From contig CALDLA010000051.1 of assembly GCA_937898415.1 (NCBI GenBank), positions 1-64,000 on the forward strand: a stretch of DNA of 64,000 nucleotides. The letters are read 5' to 3'. This document shows positions 35,400 through 44,187 of the stretch, in pieces (the stretch's first letter is position 1; each line of letters opens with the position of its first letter). Under the pieces are notes generated by a model. That model searched no databases and was not told where the DNA came from. It saw nothing but the letters and a program-made list of their open reading frames with translations. The translations under genes and the position numbers were made by a program. This DNA is from an uncultured Prevotellaceae bacterium (GTDB lineage: Bacteria; Bacteroidota; Bacteroidia; Bacteroidales; Bacteroidaceae).

Positions 35400-36751
35400 G
35401 TTCAAGCAGAGGTAACTTCGGTAGTAAGTTGGGGATTATCCTGGCTACGGCAGGCTCGGCCGTTGGGCTGGGCAACGTGTGGCGCTTCCCGTTCATGACA
35501 GGACAGAACGGTGGCGCGGCATTCATCATCATCTACTTCGTCTGCATCCATCTACTGGGCATCCCCGGCATGATCAGCGAGTTCATCATCGGGCGCCATG
35601 CCCAGTCAAATTCCTACCGCGCCTACGGCAGGATAGGCGGACGCCCCTGGCGGCTAGTCGGCATCCTCGGCATCCTGACGGCTACCATCATCCTCGGTTT
35701 CTACGCCGTCGTAGCGGGCTGGTGCCTGCAGTATCTCTTCGCCTCCTTCGCCGGACATCTTAACGGCGACGCTGACTACGTGCAGCAGTACTTCCTGTCG
35801 TTCTCCAGCAGTCCGCTGAAACCCTGTCTGTGGGCTGTAGCCTTCATACTCATCACCCATCTGGTGGTCGTCCGAGGTGTGCAACGCGGCATTGAGCAGG
35901 CATCGAAGATTCTGATGCCGCTATTGTTGCTGCTGCTATTGGTCATCGTCGTGGCTTCCTGCCTGTTGCCAGGAGCCATCGAGGGCATACGTTTCCTGCT
36001 GCTGCCCGACTTCTCAAAGGTCACCCACAGCGTATTTTTAGAGGCACTCGGTCAGGCGTTCTTCTCGCTGTCGCTCGGCACGGCCTGTCTCTGCACCTAC
36101 GCCAGCTACTTCTCCCGTCAGACGAATCTTGCTAAGTCAGCTACGCAGATAGCCCTGCTCGACACCGCCATCGCCATCCTAGCCGGTCTCATGATCTTCC
36201 CGGCGGCCTTCTCCGTCGGCGTCAACCCCGACAGCGGCCCTTCGCTCATCTTCATCACCCTGCCCAACGTCTTCCAGCAGGCCTTCTCGGCCGTGCCCAC
36301 CGTGGGCTATGTCATCAGCATTCTCTTCTATGCCCTTCTAATGTTCGCCGCCCTCACATCGACCATCTCCATGCATGAGATTGGCACCGCCTTCTTCCAC
36401 GAGGAACTGCGGCTAAGCCGTTCAAAGGCCGCCTTCGTCCTGACCGTCGTGTGCTCTGTCATCGCCGTCTTCTGCTCATTGTCAATGGGTGCTGTCGGCG
36501 GCATACAACTCTTCGGGATGCCGCTTCTGGACTTCTGCGACTTCCTGACAGCGCAGGTCATGCTGCCCGGCGGAGCCTTGTTGACCAGCCTGATGATAGG
36601 CTGGGTGGCCTCGAAGCATACCGTCCGCAATGAGTTCACCAATCACGGCACCGTCAACCTCCGCCTGTTTGCTACTTGGCACTTCTGCGTGCGCTACATC
36701 GTACCCCTCTGCATCTTGCTCGTCTTCCTCCATCAGTTAGGAGTGATATGA
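35396..36751 (+). CDS. Sodium-dependent (NSS/SNF family) transporter 2
   Basis: 451 aa, paralogue of the upstream gene with the same TM1 motif GIILATAGSAVGLGNVWRFP and conserved NPDSGPSLIF. A tandem duplication with diverged helices, so substrate specificity may differ. ATGA overlaps on both sides couple it to its neighbours. Confidence 0.92.
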   Translation: MSSSRGNFGSKLGIILATAGSAVGLGNVWRFPFMTGQNGGAAFIIIYFVCIHLLGIPGMISEFIIGRHAQSNSYRAYGRIGGRPWRLVGILGILTATIILGFYAVVAGWCLQYLFASFAGHLNGDADYVQQYFLSFSSSPLKPCLWAVAFILITHLVVVRGVQRGIEQASKILMPLLLLLLLVIVVASCLLPGAIEGIRFLLLPDFSKVTHSVFLEALGQAFFSLSLGTACLCTYASYFSRQTNLAKSATQIALLDTAIAILAGLMIFPAAFSVGVNPDSGPSLIFITLPNVFQQAFSAVPTVGYVISILFYALLMFAALTSTISMHEIGTAFFHEELRLSRSKAAFVLTVVCSVIAVFCSLSMGAVGGIQLFGMPLLDFCDFLTAQVMLPGGALLTSLMIGWVASKHTVRNEFTNHGTVNLRLFATWHFCVRYIVPLCILLVFLHQLGVI

Positions 36752-37632
36752 AGTTCTTCTATCTCCAGAAGTCTGACCGTAGGACCATCATCCTGCTGCT
36801 GTGCGTCATCGTAGCGGCCGTGGTCGTCATGAAGACCGTTGACGACGACAGCACGGAGAAGGAACCGCTCACCCGGGAAAATACCGACAAGCAGGACTAT
36901 CGTCACCGTCAGCAGCCAAGGAGTCACGCCTACTATCAAACGGCGGAGAGGGAAGCCGAACTCTTCCCCTTCGACCCCAATACCGCCGATTCGACACAGC
37001 TGCTGCGGCTTGGCCTGCAGCCGTGGCAGGTGCGCAACATCTACAAGTATCGTGCCGCAGGAGGTGTCTACCGCCAGCCCCGCGACTTTGCCCGCCTCTA
37101 CGGTCTGACCCTCAAGCAGTACCGGCGGTTGGAGCCATACATACGCATCAGCGAGGAAAACCAGCCCGCCGAGAATTATTTCTACAAACACGAGCCCTTA
37201 GAGGAGCGCGACACCGTGAAGTACCCCATCAAGCTGCAGGCCGAAGAGCGCATCGTACTGAACCGTGCTGACACCACGGAGTTGAGGAAAGTGCCCGGTA
37301 TCGGGCCCTTCTTTGCCCGTAAGATTGTGGAATACCGCGAACGCCTAGGCGGCTACTACCGCGTACAGCAACTGCTGGAAATCGAGGACTTCCCTGAAGC
37401 CGCAGTTGCCTATTTCATCATCCCCGACAACACACAGCTGCGCAAACTGAACATCAACCGGCTCAGCCTCAACGAACTGAAGCGCCACCCCTACCTCAAC
37501 TTCTACCAAGCGCGCGCCATCGTCGACTACCGCCGACTGCACGGTACCATCCAAAGCCTCGACCAGCTCAGTCTTCTGAGGGATTTCCCACGCGAGGCCA
37601 TCGAGCGGCTCACGCCATACGTAGAATACTAA
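36748..37632 (+). CDS. Membrane-anchored helix-hairpin-helix (ComEA-like) protein
   Basis: 294 aa. One N-terminal membrane helix (IILLLCVIVAAVVVM) then three HhH-type segments: FDPNTADSTQLLRLGLQPW, LNRADTTELRKVPGIGPFFA and LNINRLSLNELKRHPYLNF. HhH repeats after a signal anchor resemble ComEA DNA receptors, though Bacteroidetes versions are of uncertain function. Start overlaps the transporter stop. Confidence 0.85.
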   Translation: MKFFYLQKSDRRTIILLLCVIVAAVVVMKTVDDDSTEKEPLTRENTDKQDYRHRQQPRSHAYYQTAEREAELFPFDPNTADSTQLLRLGLQPWQVRNIYKYRAAGGVYRQPRDFARLYGLTLKQYRRLEPYIRISEENQPAENYFYKHEPLEERDTVKYPIKLQAEERIVLNRADTTELRKVPGIGPFFARKIVEYRERLGGYYRVQQLLEIEDFPEAAVAYFIIPDNTQLRKLNINRLSLNELKRHPYLNFYQARAIVDYRRLHGTIQSLDQLSLLRDFPREAIERLTPYVEY

Positions 37633-37639
37633 GTGAAGT

Positions 37640-37887
37640 GTGGCTATAGACAATATTCCCTCCGTCTGGATTGTTGTCCCCGACTCGTTTATCCGCGCCG
37701 TGAGCGTCCACTTCGTCGCAGGCCGCATGATGTAGGCTGTGTCGATGCCGCCCTCGCGGTAGTAGCGGGCAGCTAGGGCGCTGTCGCCCTTCTATAGAAG
37801 GGTTTTTGCCTTTCCCGCCTTGTCATGATTTTGGGCATGGGCCTCGCTTGCAAGGAAAAGGAGAGCGGCCGCCAGAATCCTTATCAT
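37640..37887 (-). pseudogene. Remnant of a DUF4421-like gene
   Basis: On the minus strand an ATG overlapping the LicD stop encodes a signal peptide (MIRILAAALLFLASEAHAQ), then an in-frame TAG, then GGIDTAYIMRPATKWTLTAR which resembles DUF4421 proteins, and the rest is lost against the 3' end of the HhH gene. One nonsense codon plus 3' truncation. Confidence 0.6.
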
Positions 37888-38780
37888 GCGCTTCTCGTTT
37901 TTTTCTTGAATAGGCGTCGCAGGGCGTCGCGCTTGTACTGGGCAAACACCCGGGGAGCCACTTCGCGGTAGCTGTGCTCGGTGTCGAACACCAGTTCGCC
38001 GTGATAGTTGCCCACCTGCATCGGAGTCATATAGTCATCGCCATACTGGGTACGCAGGAAGAGGTCGTAGCCCTCGGGCACAGGCACCTGCAGGTGCTCG
38101 AAAGGCAGCAGTATAGTGCGGTCGAAGATGTGGCGGTCGAAGCAGATGTCATCGCCGCTGAAGGCCAGTTCGGCCCATTGCGCACTGTCGACGACCGAAT
38201 GCCGGCGCAACAGGTCTTCCGTTGCCTTGAAGTATGCCTCGCGTCCAGTTTTCCTGACCTCCCGCCGACTGCTCAGCTTGCGGAACACCTGACCCCAGCG
38301 GCCGGAATAAAAGACGTTGAGATGGATGGCCTTCAGCCGTTTGTGTACCCTGCGGATGGCGTGCAGGTCGGCTTTCAGCTGTGCCGTATCGGGGTTGACG
38401 CCGTCGAGCGGGAAGATATCGATGAAGATGCCCTGATTAAAGGTGCGGTAGCTCTCGGAGGGACGGATGGCGGCTGTGTCACTACGGCGCAGTTGTGCAT
38501 GGCCGCGGAAGTAGTCGTCCTCAGAATAGGCCGACTGCAGAAAGTAAGGCTCGCTGAAGACCGAGCCGCCCAAGGCTATCAGACGGTCGTAGTCGGGACG
38601 CGGCATGCATACGTCGATGTCGTCGTCCCACGGGATGAAGCCTTTATGGCGCACGGCACCCAGCATGGTTCCTCCGTCCACCCATATCCGTAGGTCGTGA
38701 TGCCGGCATACGTCGAGCAGCCGTTCGAGCAGGTCGAGCTCCACCTGCCACACGCGTTTCATCAGTTCCTTCTGTTCCAT
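37884..38780 (-). CDS. LicD family nucleotidyltransferase-like protein
   Basis: 298 aa. LicD hallmark GTMLGAVRHKGFIPWDDDID (residues 38-57) with catalytic acidic residues, then GIFIDIFPLDG. LicD-type enzymes transfer phosphocholine or other phospho-groups to surface glycans. A TATCTTTG box is 20 nt upstream. The stop overlaps the start of a decayed DUF4421-like gene. Confidence 0.9.
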   Translation of the reverse strand: MEQKELMKRVWQVELDLLERLLDVCRHHDLRIWVDGGTMLGAVRHKGFIPWDDDIDVCMPRPDYDRLIALGGSVFSEPYFLQSAYSEDDYFRGHAQLRRSDTAAIRPSESYRTFNQGIFIDIFPLDGVNPDTAQLKADLHAIRRVHKRLKAIHLNVFYSGRWGQVFRKLSSRREVRKTGREAYFKATEDLLRRHSVVDSAQWAELAFSGDDICFDRHIFDRTILLPFEHLQVPVPEGYDLFLRTQYGDDYMTPMQVGNYHGELVFDTEHSYREVAPRVFAQYKRDALRRLFKKKTRSA

Positions 38781-38799
38781 AGCATTTGCTTATTAGTTG

Positions 38800-38807
38800 C
38801 AAAGATA
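38800..38807 (-). promoter_or_regulatory. -7 box of the LicD gene
   Basis: TATCTTTG on the minus strand, 19 nt before the ATG at 38780. Confidence 0.55.
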
Positions 38808-38837
38808 GCAATAAATATCTGTTCCACCAATTATTTG

Positions 38838-40820
38838 TCAGAATTTCCATCGCAACTGCAGGTCGAGGTCGGTCTGCGACGAGCTGTTGATTTGCTGTAG
38901 GCCGGTGCCGATGGTACTGCGGTCGAAGTAGCGGGTCAGTCCCACCTTAGCCGTCAACGTCAGATGACTGGCGAGCGCGCTCTGTAGCATCAGCATCAGG
39001 CGCATACCCTCGCCGTAGAAGGAGGGATAGGAGAAGTTGTAGCGGGGACTGCGCTCGTAGACGTAGAGGCGGCTGGCATAGCTCGTAGTGCGGAAGTAGC
39101 CGCCGCCGACCGTTGCCTTCAACGCACGCCATTGGCCACCAATCATCTCACTCAGCATGTAGCCCCAATCGTCGCCTGTGCTGACGGCGTCGGCCTGCGT
39201 GGTGGTGCTCAGCAGGCGGGTGTTCCGTGTCAGCGAGAGTCGTCCGCGATGCTCGGTATTGTCGTCGAGGGCTGTCTTCGCTTCGTTGTCGTGCTGGCGC
39301 AGGTGCAGCCGATAGCGACCAATGAGGCTCCAGCTGTCGCGGCTGTAGTTGAACGACAGCAGATTGTCCCAGGCTTTTGACATCCGCGACACACCGTAAC
39401 GGGCCCAGGCAAAGTGGGCATAGTCGGTATAGGCCTGCAGCCGCAGGCGTGGCGAGACGCGCCACGTGGCTCCCAAGTAGACGGCACTCTCGTTCTGTAC
39501 ATGACCGCCCTCGGCCACGGAACGGGCATAGAGGGCCGTGTAGCGGTAACTGTAGAAGCGTTGCAACAGCAGCAGTTCCAGCCCGTCGGTAACGGTGGCA
39601 TTGAGGCTGTTGATGGTGGCTACGGCCCCCTTGCGGTTGATGGCCGTCTCGCCGTTGAAGGCGAAACGTGGATGCAGGTAGCCGTAGTCGGCACTCAGAT
39701 TGACGAAGTCCTGCCCTTGGGCGGCATATCGACGATAGAGGGGCTTAGTGTCAGGACACAGACGGCGATCCAGATGGGTGTAGACGACGGTAGCCCCGGC
39801 CCGCAGTCCACCCTGTCGCCAGGCGATGTGGGCTCCGGCGTCGGTAGCGTGGCAGTTGTATTTCTTCGCCATTTCCGTCGGTGTGCGGTGGTAGCCGTCG
39901 GTCACGATGGTGCGCAGAGTGCTGTCATTGTTGAGCGTACCGTCAAAGGGGCGGTAGGACAGCATCGTCGTCAGTTGCCAGCGGGGCGACAGCCGTAGAG
40001 TGGCAGCGGCTCCCTGGAAGTAGCCTGACGCCGAGCGCGACGAGTGGGGGCGGATGACCGTTCCGTTGTCGCGTCCCAACTGCTGCAGCATGGCCAGCTT
40101 GCCCAGTCCAAAACTGTTGTTGAGCACCAGTCCCATGCCGACCGTCAGCTTGTACTTGCCGACGACCATGTTCTCCAGCCGCCCCAGGTGCTTCACCTGC
40201 AGGTAGTAGGAGTAGAAGTCGTAGCCCGCGCCGTTGCGCCCTGAGAAGAACGGTTCGCCTGCATCCTGCGAACCGACGATGCCTGCCTTCACATAGTCCT
40301 GATAGCTGAACTGGTAGCGCAGCCAGTGGCGGTAGGGGTAGCCTAAGTAGCCGTTCTCGTCGCCCTTTCGTCGATAGAAAGGTATGCGCACGTCGGCCAT
40401 CACCTCATGACGACCGTATTTCAGGATGTTGTCCAACTGCGGGAACCCAGGTTCCGCCGGTTTGTCCTCTACGTATACGAAGTAGCGCAGCAGTTCTATC
40501 TGGGGGTAGTCCAGTTCGCGTATCATGCGCAGTTCGTTCATCGACTTCATCGGTCCGTAGCGGTACAGGTACTCCATGATGGCCTCAACCTGGCGTGCGG
40601 TCAGGAAAGGCAGCAACTCCAGTTCCTCGCGCGTGGCCATGTTAAGGTTCATCGGGTTCTGTTCCAGTTCGCACAGCATCTCATAGGCGTCCTCCCAAGC
40701 CTCCGTCTCCATATCGTCAGCCGTCATGATGTCGGCCAATGCCTGTTCCCACGACCGACTTTCTTGGCCGTGCGCAGTCAGCGTCAGGAGTAGCAGAAGG
40801 AGTGTCATGAGTGCTTTCAT
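38838..40820 (-). CDS. HhH-containing outer membrane beta-barrel protein
   Basis: 660 aa with a signal peptide (MKALMTLLLLLLTLTAHGQ). Residues 50-115 hold HhH motifs (LNMATREELELLPFLTARQV, MNELRMIRELD); the remainder is strand-rich with alternating aromatic residues and ends in WKF, typical of an outer membrane barrel. The N-terminal HhH/C-terminal barrel design echoes the nearby membrane-anchored HhH protein; a shared DNA- or substrate-handling role is conceivable. Its TATCTTTG box ends 4 nt from the ATG, so the mRNA may be nearly leaderless. Confidence 0.8.
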   Translation of the reverse strand: MKALMTLLLLLLTLTAHGQESRSWEQALADIMTADDMETEAWEDAYEMLCELEQNPMNLNMATREELELLPFLTARQVEAIMEYLYRYGPMKSMNELRMIRELDYPQIELLRYFVYVEDKPAEPGFPQLDNILKYGRHEVMADVRIPFYRRKGDENGYLGYPYRHWLRYQFSYQDYVKAGIVGSQDAGEPFFSGRNGAGYDFYSYYLQVKHLGRLENMVVGKYKLTVGMGLVLNNSFGLGKLAMLQQLGRDNGTVIRPHSSRSASGYFQGAAATLRLSPRWQLTTMLSYRPFDGTLNNDSTLRTIVTDGYHRTPTEMAKKYNCHATDAGAHIAWRQGGLRAGATVVYTHLDRRLCPDTKPLYRRYAAQGQDFVNLSADYGYLHPRFAFNGETAINRKGAVATINSLNATVTDGLELLLLQRFYSYRYTALYARSVAEGGHVQNESAVYLGATWRVSPRLRLQAYTDYAHFAWARYGVSRMSKAWDNLLSFNYSRDSWSLIGRYRLHLRQHDNEAKTALDDNTEHRGRLSLTRNTRLLSTTTQADAVSTGDDWGYMLSEMIGGQWRALKATVGGGYFRTTSYASRLYVYERSPRYNFSYPSFYGEGMRLMLMLQSALASHLTLTAKVGLTRYFDRSTIGTGLQQINSSSQTDLDLQLRWKF

Positions 40821-40824
40821 AGTG

Positions 40825-40832
40825 CAAAGATA
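40825..40832 (-). promoter_or_regulatory. -7 box of the barrel protein gene
   Basis: TATCTTTG on the minus strand immediately before the ATG at 40820. Confidence 0.5.
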
Positions 40833-40876
40833 CGAAATAATTGTGAATAGAGAATCATGTTTCGTGAATTATTTCG

Positions 40877-40884
40877 TAACTTTG
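40877..40884 (+). promoter_or_regulatory. -7 box of the DUF4294-like gene
   Basis: TAACTTTG, 9 nt before the ATG at 40894, divergent from the barrel gene promoter. Confidence 0.6.
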
Positions 40885-40893
40885 CACCCCGAA

Positions 40894-41505
40894 ATGAGAC
40901 GTTTGCTGACGATATGTATGCTGATGACGGTATGTGCCCTGACTGTTGGGGCGCAGGAGGAGGCCGATAGCGGCAACCCTACCTTCGTGCCTACGGTGAA
41001 GGTGAGCAAGGTGCTGCGCGACGGTGACAGCATACAATACATGGAGATGTCAAACGTCTATGTCTATCCGCAGATGACCTTCAGCAGTAAGCGTCAGCAG
41101 AACTCCTACATGCGACTGGTGAACAACGTGAAGAAGACGCTGCCACTGGCCAAGGAGGTGCGACAGATTCTGATTGAGACGGCAGAGTACTTGGAGATGC
41201 TGCCCGACGAGAAATCGAAACAGGAGCACATCAAGCGCGTGGAACAGAGCATCATCAAGGAGTATAAGCCGAAGATGAAGAAACTGACGTATTCACAGGG
41301 AAAGCTGCTCATCAAGCTCATCAACCGCGAGTGTAACTCTACGAGTTATGAGGCCATCCAGGCGTTCATGGGTCCCATCCGTGCCGGCTTCTGGCAGGCG
41401 TTCGCCTGGGCCTTCGGTGCTTCGCTGAAGAAGGAGTACGACCCAGACGGCACCGATCGCCTGACGGAGCGCGTGGTGCTGATGGTGGAGGCGGGACAGT
41501 TGTAG
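40894..41505 (+). CDS. DUF4294-like exported protein
   Basis: 203 aa from MRRLLTICMLMTVCALTVGAQ, a signal peptide. The mature part is helical and basic (DGDSIQYMEMSNVYVYPQM, FSSKRQQNSYMRLVNNVKKT, LTYSQGKLLIKLINRE), as in DUF4294 proteins of Bacteroidetes; function unknown. The longer frame from 40726 runs through the promoter and is rejected. Confidence 0.82.
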   Translation: MRRLLTICMLMTVCALTVGAQEEADSGNPTFVPTVKVSKVLRDGDSIQYMEMSNVYVYPQMTFSSKRQQNSYMRLVNNVKKTLPLAKEVRQILIETAEYLEMLPDEKSKQEHIKRVEQSIIKEYKPKMKKLTYSQGKLLIKLINRECNSTSYEAIQAFMGPIRAGFWQAFAWAFGASLKKEYDPDGTDRLTERVVLMVEAGQL

Positions 41506-41547
41506 CGCTTCGCTAGTGAGGAGTGAAGAGTGAAAAGTGAATAATTT

Positions 41548-42552
41548 TTATTTTTCCGAGAAAAGCACTTGAATCATCGTCTGACCAACTGCCTGCAGGG
41601 TGTTGCGGTCAATGTGCAGCATATCATCATTGACGGTATGCCACGTGGGACCGAAGCCGCTGGCGTCGCAGTCGGGGTAGTAGGGGATGATGTCGATGCA
41701 GGGAATCTTTGCCTTCTGGTTCACGGGCACGTGGTCGTCGGTGATGCCGTGACCCTCGTCCTTGGGGAAGAGACTGCCGTAGCCGACGGCCTCAGCCGCA
41801 GCCCACACCTTGCGGACAACATCAGGAGCATAGTACTTTGACACCTGCTCCTGATAGAACTTGGCTCCCTGACCACCCACCATGTCGAGCAGGATACCGT
41901 AACGGATGGTGAAGGGTAAAGGGTGAAGGGCGTAGTTTTCTGCCCAGTACTGTGCGCCGAGAGCCCACGTGTCAGCATCGCTGCCCTCGCTGTCGGCCCA
42001 TTGTGGCGTGCCCCAGTCCTCGGCATCGAAACAGACGAAGTCAACGCCTACGGCCAGCGTGTCGCTTGAAATCAGCCGCGCCACCTCCAGCATGACCGCC
42101 ACGCCCGATGCGCCGTCGTTGGCAGCCATCACGGGCTTGTGGTGATTCGCCTCGTCGGGGTCGTTGTCAGCCCAGGGTCGGCTGTCCCAATGGGCACAGA
42201 GCAGGATGCGCTCCGTCTGTTCCGGACGGTACTTGGCTATGATGTTCGTACTCTTCAGCATGGTGCCGTCGTAGCCGCGCAGGTCAGCCTGCTGCAGCGT
42301 CACCTCCATACCATAGTCGCGGAACTTCTGGGCAATCCACTCTCCGCAGCGGTCATGTGCCTCGCTGTTCATGGTGCGCGGGCCAAAGTCACATTGCTGC
42401 TGACAGAACGCGTAGGCCGAGTCAGCCACAAATGTCGGACCGACGGGCAGCATCGTTGCCGCAGTCTCCACCGTACTCTTCTTCGTGTTGCCGCAGGCCG
42501 CCATCAGTAGTGCTGCCAGCGATACTAATACTGTTTTCTTATGCATAGTCAT
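41548..42552 (-). CDS. M28 family lipoprotein, glutaminyl cyclase-like
   Basis: About 334 aa from MTMHKKTVLVSLAALLMAACG, with lipobox AAC-G. Zinc-binding and catalytic residues of M28 peptidases/glutaminyl-peptide cyclotransferases are visible: LLCAHWDSRPWADND, AANDGASGVAVMLE, DAEDWG, DDHVPVN and HTVND. Periplasmic pyroglutamate formation on secreted proteins is the likely role by analogy with Bacteroidetes glutaminyl cyclases; aminopeptidase activity is the alternative. Confidence 0.85.
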   Translation of the reverse strand: MTMHKKTVLVSLAALLMAACGNTKKSTVETAATMLPVGPTFVADSAYAFCQQQCDFGPRTMNSEAHDRCGEWIAQKFRDYGMEVTLQQADLRGYDGTMLKSTNIIAKYRPEQTERILLCAHWDSRPWADNDPDEANHHKPVMAANDGASGVAVMLEVARLISSDTLAVGVDFVCFDAEDWGTPQWADSEGSDADTWALGAQYWAENYALHPLPFTIRYGILLDMVGGQGAKFYQEQVSKYYAPDVVRKVWAAAEAVGYGSLFPKDEGHGITDDHVPVNQKAKIPCIDIIPYYPDCDASGFGPTWHTVNDDMLHIDRNTLQAVGQTMIQVLFSEK

Positions 42553-42606
42553 TTGCTTTTTCTCCCCGTTTCGCTTTTTTCTCAATCATCGTTCTTCCTT
42601 AAATAA

Positions 42607-44154
42607 TTATATCCCCCGCTCAGCCCAGTCGCCGCGGTCGAGGTTGCGATAGCCGATGGCTTCGGCAATGTGCTGGGACTGCACCTTTTCCGAGCCGGCC
42701 AGGTCAGCGATGGTGCGGGCCACCTTCAGGATGCGGGTGTAGGCACGGGCGCTGAGCTTCAGGCGCTCCATCGCCATGCGGAGCATGTCGAGGCTCTGCT
42801 CGTCGGGCTCGGCAAAGTCGTGCAGCATGCGCTCGGTCATCATGGCGTTGCAATGGATGCCCTTGAAGGGCTTGAAGCGTTCCTCCTGTATCTTACGGGC
42901 GGCAATGACGCGCTCACGGATACTGGCAGACGGTTCTCCCGGCTGCATCTGTGACAATTGGGCGAACGGGACGGCCTGAATCTCGCAATGGATGTCGATA
43001 CGGTCGAGCAGGGGACCGCTGATTTTATTCATGTAGCGCTGTATCTGGCCAGGGGTGCAGACACAGTGGTGAGTGGGGTCACCATAGTAGCCACAGGGGC
43101 AGGGATTCATCGAGGCTATCAGCATGAACGAGCAAGGATACTCGATGTTGTACTTGGCGCGGCTGATGGTGATGCGGCGGTCTTCCAACGGCTGGCGCAA
43201 CACCTCGAGGACGCTGCGCGACAGCTCGGGCAGCTCGTCGAGGAAGAGGACGCCGTTGTGGGCCAGCGAGATTTCGCCCGGCTGCGGGTTCTGCCCACCA
43301 CCAACGAGGGCTACCTGTGAAATGGTGTGGTGGGGGGCACGGAAGGGACGCTGGGAGATGAGGCTGGTATCGCGGCTCAGCTTGCCGGCCACGCTGTGTA
43401 TCTGCGTCGTCTCCAAGCTCTCGGCCAGCGACAGCGGGGGCAGGATGGAGGGCAGCCGCTTGGCCATCATCGACTTGCCAGAGCCTGGCGGGCCTATCAT
43501 GATAAGGTTATGACCGCCGGCAGCCGCCACCTCGAGAGCACGCTTCACGCTCTCCTGTCCGCGGACGTCGCTGAAGTCCAATTCGTACTGGTTCTGCTGC
43601 TCGTAGAACTCGCGGCGGGTATCGATGACAGTGGGCTGGTAGGAGGTGTCGCCGTTGAAGAAGTTGACGACATCCATCAGCGTCGTCATGCCGTAGATGT
43701 TGATATTGTTGACTACCGCCGCCTCGCGCACGTTCTGATAGGGCACGATGAGTCCCTCAAAGTGTTCGGCACGGGCACGGATGGCAATAGGCAATATGCC
43801 GCGGACGGGCAGCAGGCTGCCGTCTAATCCCACCTCGCCAACCATCATGAATCGGGGCAGGCGGGTGCTGTCGACGTTGGAGTTGGCGGCCAACAGTCCG
43901 ACCGCTAACGGCAGGTCGTAGCCTGAGCCCTCCTTCTTGATGTCGGCAGGCGACAGGTTGACCGTCGTTTCCATAACGGGAATCTTGAACCCATAGTTCG
44001 TCAGGGCCGCTTTGATGCGGTCGACACTCTCCTTGACGGCAGTGTCGGCAAGACCAGTCAGGTGGAACTGCACCCCACGGGTCATACTGATTTCGACGGT
44101 GACCGTCGTCACTTCCAGTCCGTTGACTGCAGCGCAAAATGTTTTTACCAGCAT
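42607..44154 (-). CDS. comM: YifB/ComM family Mg chelatase-like AAA+ ATPase
   Basis: 515 aa. N-terminal LonC-like domain (GLADTAVKESVDRIKAAL), AAA+ core with Walker A GPPGSGKSMMAKRL near 215, Walker B LFLDELPE, Cys-rich SMNPCPCGYYGDPTHHC and C-terminal SARAYTRILKVARTIADLAG. ComM acts as a hexameric helicase promoting branch migration during transformation. Confidence 0.93.
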   Translation of the reverse strand: MLVKTFCAAVNGLEVTTVTVEISMTRGVQFHLTGLADTAVKESVDRIKAALTNYGFKIPVMETTVNLSPADIKKEGSGYDLPLAVGLLAANSNVDSTRLPRFMMVGEVGLDGSLLPVRGILPIAIRARAEHFEGLIVPYQNVREAAVVNNINIYGMTTLMDVVNFFNGDTSYQPTVIDTRREFYEQQNQYELDFSDVRGQESVKRALEVAAAGGHNLIMIGPPGSGKSMMAKRLPSILPPLSLAESLETTQIHSVAGKLSRDTSLISQRPFRAPHHTISQVALVGGGQNPQPGEISLAHNGVLFLDELPELSRSVLEVLRQPLEDRRITISRAKYNIEYPCSFMLIASMNPCPCGYYGDPTHHCVCTPGQIQRYMNKISGPLLDRIDIHCEIQAVPFAQLSQMQPGEPSASIRERVIAARKIQEERFKPFKGIHCNAMMTERMLHDFAEPDEQSLDMLRMAMERLKLSARAYTRILKVARTIADLAGSEKVQSQHIAEAIGYRNLDRGDWAERGI

Positions 44155-44187
44155 AGTATTACGCCTAAGGTCGGCGGTGTTTTACGA

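Noticed and set aside
39414..39998. 194-codon plus ORF inside the barrel gene
   Set aside because: Antisense shadow of the outer membrane barrel coding sequence.
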